From: Isoetes taiwanensis | Taxonomy: Eukaryota > Streptophyta > Lycopodiopsida > Isoetales > Isoetaceae | Assembly (NCBI GenBank): GCA_021234155.1 | Contig: JAJEKV010000005.1 | Span: 1,550,001 to 1,614,000 of the forward strand | Reading direction: 5' to 3' | DNA length: 64,000 bases | Shown: in pieces, positions 57,269 through 64,000 of the stretch | Layout of the letters: each line of letters begins with the position of its first letter | Numbering within the stretch: the stretch's first letter is position 1 | Made by a program: the position numbers and the translations under genes | Notes under the pieces: generated by a model | What the model was told of the DNA's origin: nothing | Databases searched by the model: none | The model's input: only the letters and a program-made list of their open reading frames with translations

Positions 57269-59617
57269 GTTTGCCGGAATCAAAAAAATCTACAATCTTG
57301 CTGACCTAGAAAACAAGCTTACCAGAAGGATCGCGGTCGCTGGCTCATCGCCATAACCAAGTTTAGGGTTGCAATTTTGTACGGTATACCCATATATGGA
57401 ATCAGTGAAATGTGTACATATAAAAGTAGGAAAATTCCAACTGTATTGTAGGGAAAATTTAAATAACAACATTCAATCTCTTGTCCATTCCATGCACAGC
57501 TTCTGAAGTAGGTGGAGAATTTACCAGTTCCCTATTTACTTATTCTAGGTATTTTTTTGGGGGCGGGATGGTAGCCACCACGGCTTTTACTAAAGAAATT
57601 TACAGCAGCCAAGGTTTGAATACAATTTCCAAGACTCAAGCTTCGGTGCATATACATTCTTAGGAAGAGATGCATGAAACAGCCGTGCCGATCGGTAGAT
57701 GTCAAAGAGCCTGACGAAGGGTCACATGCGGTTTTAGATATGAAAGAATCCATGTTGATGTCGATCTCTTCCGCGTTCTCTCTTTTCGGTTTAAGAAGGT
57801 TCATGTCAACATGAATCGCTGAATCGAACCGCGTGGTAAATCACGAGAACACTGGCGAGTCGAGTTCTTAGCGGAAGAAGAGCGGTTAAAGGGAGCTCGA
57901 TGCGATTGGCATCATCGCGATACAATGTGATTTAGATCTTGATCTAGAGCATGAAAGAATGCGTGTTGATATCTTCATGTGACCGCGCATATCAAAGCTA
58001 TTACATAAGTCTTATACGATCGAAGGCGAGAATAAGGACCATAAATTTGTTGTTACAGGATGGGGATCTTTTAGTCAGGCAAAATAATCAAAGCGAGCGG
58101 GAAGTTTATGGAGTACTAGAAGAAACTTGTAAGCTGATTCGAGACCATTCCGGCCGCCGGCTCCTCTTTTAGACATAACATGTTGTTTTGCAAGGAGTGG
58201 AACCAACTGCAACACAACGTTACTACATTATCGGGCTGTATTTCATCGCGATTAAGCAGTTCTTAATGTGAAAGAAGCAGGCATTGAGACAAATGAAATG
58301 GTTCCACGTTTTTGTTAATTGAGCATTAGGGCAGAAATGCTTCAAGCCGCCAAATGGGATCCGGAGGAAGGGGATATGATCCATTTCTTTTTTGCTAACG
58401 ATTGCCGCGGCCTTCCCCTTCTTCTTTTTTTATATTTGTTCATAACCCGCCAAAGAGGTGCCATAAAGCACGAAAGAAATTGCTGAAGCTTCAACAGCAA
58501 GAAGACATGTATAAAGTCTGGCTAATGTCGGAGAGCTTCTTGTGGAGCTTTATCTGCGATTTTATCTTGGCTGAGGAAAAGCTGCTAGAAGGGTAAAACC
58601 TTCTTTGCTATCAAATGGAGCTTTCGACGAAGTACATTGATGTTGCCGAGATCCGTTCGCAGAGACGATGGACCACTACAATGGAGCTCAAGCTATATCT
58701 ATCATATCTGCGGTTTAAAAACTCCAGAAGCCTACAAAACAAGGAAAACCACGGTAAATTAAGAGCACCCCAAAAAAACCAGCAACAACCTTTCGAAGCG
58801 AGAGGTAAAGAAGCCGTGCACTAGGACCTCGAAATCACTAAATGGGTCGCTCCGGCAGAAATTGCGCGCCATAGCTAGGAGCTCCGATGTAGCCCGAAAA
58901 AGAAAAGAAAAAGGGGAGTATTAAAAACAAAAAGCTGATACAAAATTTCCACCTCTTGAGTGGCTTAAGAAATTTGGGAACCACGCTTTGGTTTTCAGGG
59001 GTTTCCAATGGGAAACCCGGCGTGGCCACTTGTGAGTGGCACCCGATTTTCATGAGAGCCTCTACACTTTTATTATTTCTTTTTAAAAGAAAAGCTTTTG
59101 TTTTCAAGGTTTTAGATTTATAAATTGAATCAATGATTGAACAAAGTTAAACACTTATAACAGAAATTTGTCGATGGAACCCATGTTCTGCTCATTCTTT
59201 CACTAGCATTTTCTCTATAGTTAAATATTCTTTGCCAGGCAGTCCAAGATAACCAATCCTAGATTCAAGTGCAACTGCAGTATAGTGGCGCCATCATCTT
59301 TCGAGGATTGAATTTGCAAGGAGCGGCAACTTTAATAGCTAATATGGTACACTACAAAAATCATGTCTTTGGAAATTTGCATATGCTTGCTAATGGTACG
59401 CCCTCTTGAGTATAAAATTGGTTTCATGTCACAAGCTAAGCTTATGTGAGGTTCTGTCTGTTCACAAGTAAATAATTATTTGATCTATTTTCTGGCAATT
59501 GGATTAAATCATATTTTTGCATTGCAGATGCCCCACGGAAAGAACCTATAGGGTTTGGAGTAGTGCATTCATGCAAGATTCCCATTAGTCTAGGAAAGTT
59601 GGTCACTGTCTACTACT
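57269..59617. other. Gene-free stretch with nested hairpins
   Basis: No gene supported. 57700-58300 has many CGAT/GCGA words and no long frame. 58981-59040 holds two adjacent strong hairpins. Confidence 0.4.
58981..59040. repeat. Nested hairpin followed by a second hairpin
   Basis: Outer stem CCACGC (58981-58986) with GCGTGG (59020-59025); inner stem GGGTTTCC (58999-59006) with GGGAAACCC (59010-59018). Next, GCCACT-TGTG-AGTGGC (about 59025-59040) forms a separate perfect stem. Confidence 0.7.
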
Positions 59618-60568
59618 TCAGTATACAACATTGCCAAATAACGTGTCCACATCCTCATGGGTATGCCCGGATATCAAAAACCCCAAATTAACTCTTTCAA
59701 ATATCCCCACAGTTGTTAAGTTGGATAGAAAAAAGAACATCCACCTGTTCTTATTTTGGCCATCACAATTATCAAGTTGCAAGAGGAACCTTCCAGGTAG
59801 ATCTTGAGCTCTAGCACGTGAAGTTGAAGCTCTAACATGTTCACTAGACCCATGCTTCCTAAACATTGCCTTGCTAAACTTCTCAATATTGTTAGGGTTT
59901 CCATCTAACAATGCACTATGTAGTGTAGGGTCCTAGAGGTGACCATTACATCCATTTTCATAGTTTCTCAAATACACCTTATGAAATATTTCCAACGTAA
60001 GAAAATACGGACTATCACTCTGTCAAGCGGGAAATGCCCATAGTAGGTTTGAGTACGCCCTGGAATTACTTGCGGGTCATTTAGGAATTTACCGAGAGGT
60101 ATGAACTTCCGCGGCTTTGGTATGTACTTACGTTGTGGAGGAACAAGTCTTTCTTCGGTCCATCTTGTCATGTATAATATATAAATAGTTATTAGGTTCC
60201 AATGCAAATAAGGTTCTCCACATCCAATAACATGGTTTACATGATAGTTGATCAGTCATATAGTCCTTCATATGCTCCCTTACCCTAGCCCTTTAATTTG
60301 GTTGCACAATCTTATCAAGAGTCTCCTTCAATTTAGCACACAAATTGCACTTTGCAAAGTTGTTTGAAGTTGCTATGGTGACATGATTGAAATGCTTCTT
60401 CCATCTACTAAAGCTAGGTTGGGATATTAGAAGAATTTTCAATTCTCGAAGTAGGGAATTCACTTCGGAATCCTTTAAAATACTCTTTTGAGTACAATGT
60501 GATGGTAACTTTTTCTCAACAACTGCTCCTCCCTTTTCATCCTTTCTGCTTTTTTGTGGCATTTTCAA
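59618..60568 (-). pseudogene. DUF7869-type gene, broken
   Basis: Three pieces on the minus strand keep the order of this plant/animal family of unknown function (often transposon-associated). 60568-60293 is an N-terminal piece with QPSFSRWKKHFNHV and a Cys-containing FAKCNLCAKLK. About 60185-60050 has a HDKMDRRKT motif in a shifted frame. 59911-59618 holds the most diagnostic part, LQLDNCDGQNKNRWMFFFL and SGHTHEDVDTLFG, where D/N and H-x-H-x-x-x-D resemble a metal-binding catalytic core. Frameshifts and stops separate the pieces, and the C-terminus ends abruptly after LFGNVVY. No terminal repeats found around it. Confidence 0.65.
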
Positions 60569-62173
60569 ATATCTCCCTGGCGGGCAAGATCCTAGCGATT
60601 GGTCTCAACAAACCATTATTTCCATGCAAAGCAATCCACGGTCCTTACGCACGCTTTTTTTTTTATAATTATGCCATGAAGACATTTGAATTGCATGGAT
60701 ATTATGCTTTTACATATCCATTTGCACAGCAAGGTATCTTTTTCTGTTTGGATTTCTTTTCATAGAGAGTGCATGCCGAAGATTACAATGTCACGTGGAA
60801 TTATATAGTAGATAAAAATCATATTCTATTATTCACTCATCAATGATGCTCTCTTGAAAAATGGCTCTTGCTTCCACTAATTTGTTTATTGTAAAATTAT
60901 ACGGTCCTCCAACAACAATCTGAGCCTCTAACCTTACACCATAGTCTCTCCACGTTTGATGTCATTAATCAACAGCTCTCTTACTGGGATAATGTCACGG
61001 CAATTGATACTTCTTCCCCTTTTTAAAGTAGGTTTTAGGGTACTTACTTGCTAATGGATCGGGATCAAGACAATCATTATCCCCAACAACCTCGGAATAT
61101 GGAAAAATGTAATCCCCTCCACAAATTGAACCTACTTATAGGCCATGCCATGAAGATGCAAGGAACCTCCTTGATTGCTTGACCGCGACCAAAACGTTTC
61201 TTGTCACCCAAACCCTTACCTTTTTAGGTTGTCTTCAACTTAGAAATTGCAATACCAGCGATAGCGGATACTTTCGATTGATAGGGTTTGAATCGATCTG
61301 AGATTTTTGTATATACCCATTTATCTAGATTATAATTGCCAATTTTTGTCAATCAATACAATAAATTTGTCTACTTCTATCTTTCTCCAACATAATACTT
61401 ATTTACATGCCCTTTTTAATGGTTTCTTGACCCGCAACAAAAGTTCCAACACTTTCACTAGCTGTATCCCCACGGGGTGTCTTAGTAAAGCTTCATCCAT
61501 AGCACAACGGTTAATCCTTTGTAGCTCGTACATACTTATCCAGAAGCGAGAATTACGGCAATTTCTGATTGGATGGAAATGTCGATCTTGCATAATTCTA
61601 CTTTCATTTTACAGTTTGTAGTTAACATGAAATATTTAATACCAAACTACTTTTGCAAACAATTTTACCTATTGACATGCTATGTGAAAATTGTTGTATA
61701 AGTTATAGGAATGAGATGCGTGCCAGACTTTTGTAGCCATTCTCTTCTAAAACAAGAGGTGTAATTAGAGATAGGGCCGGGGCCAAAGGAGTGGGGGCGA
61801 AACTCAATTAAACACAGCTCTTCTCCAAGTTTTGGGGACATTGATCGGACCCTATTCAAGGTATTTAGTCTGCCTTTTGCCACACAAAATCTGGTTGTGT
61901 AGAATATTATGCTTTGCATGAATTTGAGTTCTTTCCTTGCAACATACAAGGTATATTAGCTTCTATTAATACTCTGATTCTCCATTTTTAGAATAAACTT
62001 TTGCTCTATATTTTAAGAATGTAGTTCTTAGTAGTTTTAAACAGAGGGGTACACGACCAGCGTGAACTAGAGGTTTGACAATTAGGGATAGCAGTCTTCA
62101 ATAAGGATATGTAGTGTAAAGGATGAAGTGTCTTGCTATGGGTGGATAAGGGGTCTATAAAATGAGCTAGAAA

Positions 62174-62225
62174 TATGCCAAGCGTGAATTATACTAGTTT
62201 AGCTTTAAATTCACGCCAAGCGTGA
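62174..62225. repeat. Paired GCCAAGCGTGA motifs, one a perfect palindrome
   Basis: ATGCCAAGCGTGAAT (62174-62190 region) and TCACGC-CAA-GCGTGA (62211-62225, perfect 6-bp arms). Looser relatives near 62053 (CCAGCGTGAAC), 63630 (GCGAAGCGTG) and 63738 (GAGGCGTG). Confidence 0.6.
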
Positions 62226-62357
62226 TCTCATGTTCAGAAAAGTTTTCTAAATTATGTTCATCTTCTTTGCGGCGAAGGAAGGAGCCTAATAGTGGGGTCT
62301 ATTCTGGTAAGAAGCCAAGGAGTAGGCGACCGGATAGCAATACCATATGATCTCACC

Positions 62358-62660
62358 TTAGATGATGAAGGGCCTATTATTCTTATAGCAACCACTTGAC
62401 CCTCCATGCCTGAAGAGGAAATGGATGAAGTCTTAGAAGTGGTTAGATTGACCTCATCAAAACAAATGGCAAGCTTGACTTAACGCTCTTCTCGGGAAAA
62501 GAAAGCGGACAAGATAATGAAGCAAGGGATGCGTAATCTCTTGAGGAAGAGACGGCAACAGCGCAAATTGCTCTTGGAGATGACATATAAGAAAGAAAGA
62601 TCGACTGGGACACTCATTGTAAATTTTGTATGCAAAGATACTTTCATGAAACCCAGGATG
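62358..62660 (+). pseudogene. Decayed coding-like stretch, possibly retroelement
   Basis: One frame is open for about 100 codons apart from two stops: LDDEGPIILIATT, then PSMPEEEMDEVLEVVRL and a Lys/Arg-rich, helical segment (REKKADKIMKQGMRNLLRKR). Its acidic then basic character resembles retroelement gag-to-protease linkers, but I cannot identify a family. Confidence 0.3.
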
Positions 62661-64000
62661 TGAGCGTTGAGACATGTTTTAAGTATGGATTTGGCATGTA
62701 GCGGTTACACTAATATCGTATGCCACGGGGATTACAGTACGTACTAGAGGCATGTTCAATAAACCGACGCAAGTCACTACTGCGACAAGCTAGAGGGAAT
62801 TAGAAGACTTGAAAGCTTCAGGAGGGTCTGAATCTAGGGAGTATGTTCAACTGATTGTCAAGGGCATAAGAGGCTTCGAGGTTTGAGAATGAATAGGGCC
62901 AATGGGAGGCCATGAACAATTTGAATAAAGTACTCTCATTTTCCATGTGGTCTTAAGGCAGCTTTTACCCCGGCTCCGCTGAAGCGCCCTCATCAGATTC
63001 ACCAAGCTCCATTTCGTTAGCGGAAGATGATATGATCAACACATGCTACGGAAATTGTTCATCGCGTTAGTAATCGAGGTCAAATGCCTATATGCCAGCG
63101 AGGGTGTGTTACCACGGGATTAGATCGAGAAGAAGCTGGCTGCGTGGTGAATCTTGGGGAGTTATTAGGAAATGATGAGATTAAATTAGGTCATCGCCGA
63201 TGGGCAGCATTGAGTTGAGGCACAAAAGGCCCTCACGGGCGAGGTATAACAAAACGTGCCAAACGAAATGTTCTACAATCACTATGAATCACGGGGCGTC
63301 ATCTTGAATGCCAATATTTCACTGCCGGATATGGTGAGATTAGTGCTACTTCAAACAAATAGGAAGACATTACATACAAAGGTAATTTACTACTGCGTTA
63401 AAATGTTATCATTTTAATATTGGTGTCTTTTAAGTCCAATTCAATTCCGCGCCAGTGCTTTCTCTGATTGATGAATTCAATTCATAATAGAATGTATACT
63501 TTCTACGATTATTAAAGCATGCGGTATAAATTGCATTGATTTAAAACGCTTTTGCTTATGAGTGGATTACTTGACGATGCTTTTAAATCATTTAATTCAC
63601 GTCAGTGTGCGATACATGTTGATCAATTTGAATTCATGCGAAGCGTGTTTTCTACCGGCATAGCGCCGTCGATGCAGTGCGGTGATTTAAAGCACATCGC
63701 GTCGAATCGCGTTATGATCGTCTTTAAATCAATTTAATTGGCATGAGGCGTGTTTTACATTCTAAATCGAGATTACATTTTGTACTATTGTAGTCCATCG
63801 TGGAACAGGCATGCATTAACAAGTCAATAATGGGTGGAATATGGCTTGCCATTATCCATCTGAACGAGATTAAAACACAGTGGCCCGTTCAAGGTACTTT
63901 GGAGTGGACTCCTATCGCGACGATTATACATGAAAGAGAAGCGCAAGAAAATTAGAAGGTGTGACGACAATGCCGATCCTTACGATAGCGTCGAAGTGCG

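Larger units (their letters stand above)
60569..64000. other. Gene-free right end of the window
   Basis: No gene supported. 62170-62230 carries CACGCCAAGCGTG-type palindromes. 62358-62660 is a decayed coding-like stretch. Beyond 63100 there are repeated CGAAGCG/GCGTCG words and no long frame. Confidence 0.4.

Overview
The window is nuclear DNA of a land plant. It holds a plant NB-ARC resistance-type gene, a complete ALF4/glomulin-type gene, a plant non-specific lipid-transfer protein, a broken piece of a plant EPSP synthase gene with its intron, and Ty1-copia, LINE, hAT-like and Helitron-like elements. Sequence is AT-rich, genes are sparse, and coding exons are split by short GT-AG introns. 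The mix of LINE lineage, copia gag and DUF7869 relic makes a seed-free vascular plant (fern or lycophyte) my best guess. That is inference from general familiarity, not from a search.

Layout. 1-1690 (minus): 5' part of an NB-ARC (NLR) gene running off the left edge. 2498-3867: a non-autonomous hAT-like element with perfect 8-bp target duplications and many GGTCGG subterminal motifs. 6.2-8.3, 10.9-13.4 (minus), 15.3-17.2 and 49.6-50.3 kb: decayed copies of one LINE family, plus a bare 3' end at 26.1 kb. 14.3-15.1 kb: an EPSP synthase pseudogene fragment and a copia gag relic wedged between two LINEs. 17.5-18.1 kb: two tandem-repeat blocks. 18547-23497 (plus): an intact 13-coding-exon ALF4-type gene, the best-supported gene here. 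27901-32619: a Ty1-copia element with both LTRs and a primer binding site; its 5' half is nearly open and its 3' half is riddled with small indels. 34.4-35.2 kb: TTCC-rich then GGAA-rich low-complexity DNA. 42172-42602 (plus): a two-exon lipid-transfer protein gene. 46580-46797 (minus): a candidate 3' exon of an unrecognised membrane protein. 56687-57268 (minus): a protein-coding locus of unknown function carrying two compensating frameshifts. 59618-60568 (minus): a broken DUF7869-type gene. Most of the rest, notably 35-42, 50-56.6 and 60.6-64 kb, has no gene I can support.

The genes do not form a pathway; they are independent loci in a repeat-dominated region. The most interesting untracked signals are three Helitron-like 3' termini (10724-10751 plus, 34338-34365 minus, 45334-45361 plus) that share hairpin + 7-nt spacer + CTAG|T; the hAT-like element with an exon-like insert; the shared LINE 3' end followed by different simple-repeat tails; and patches where coding relics are broken by many small indels, which could be decay or unpolished assembly.
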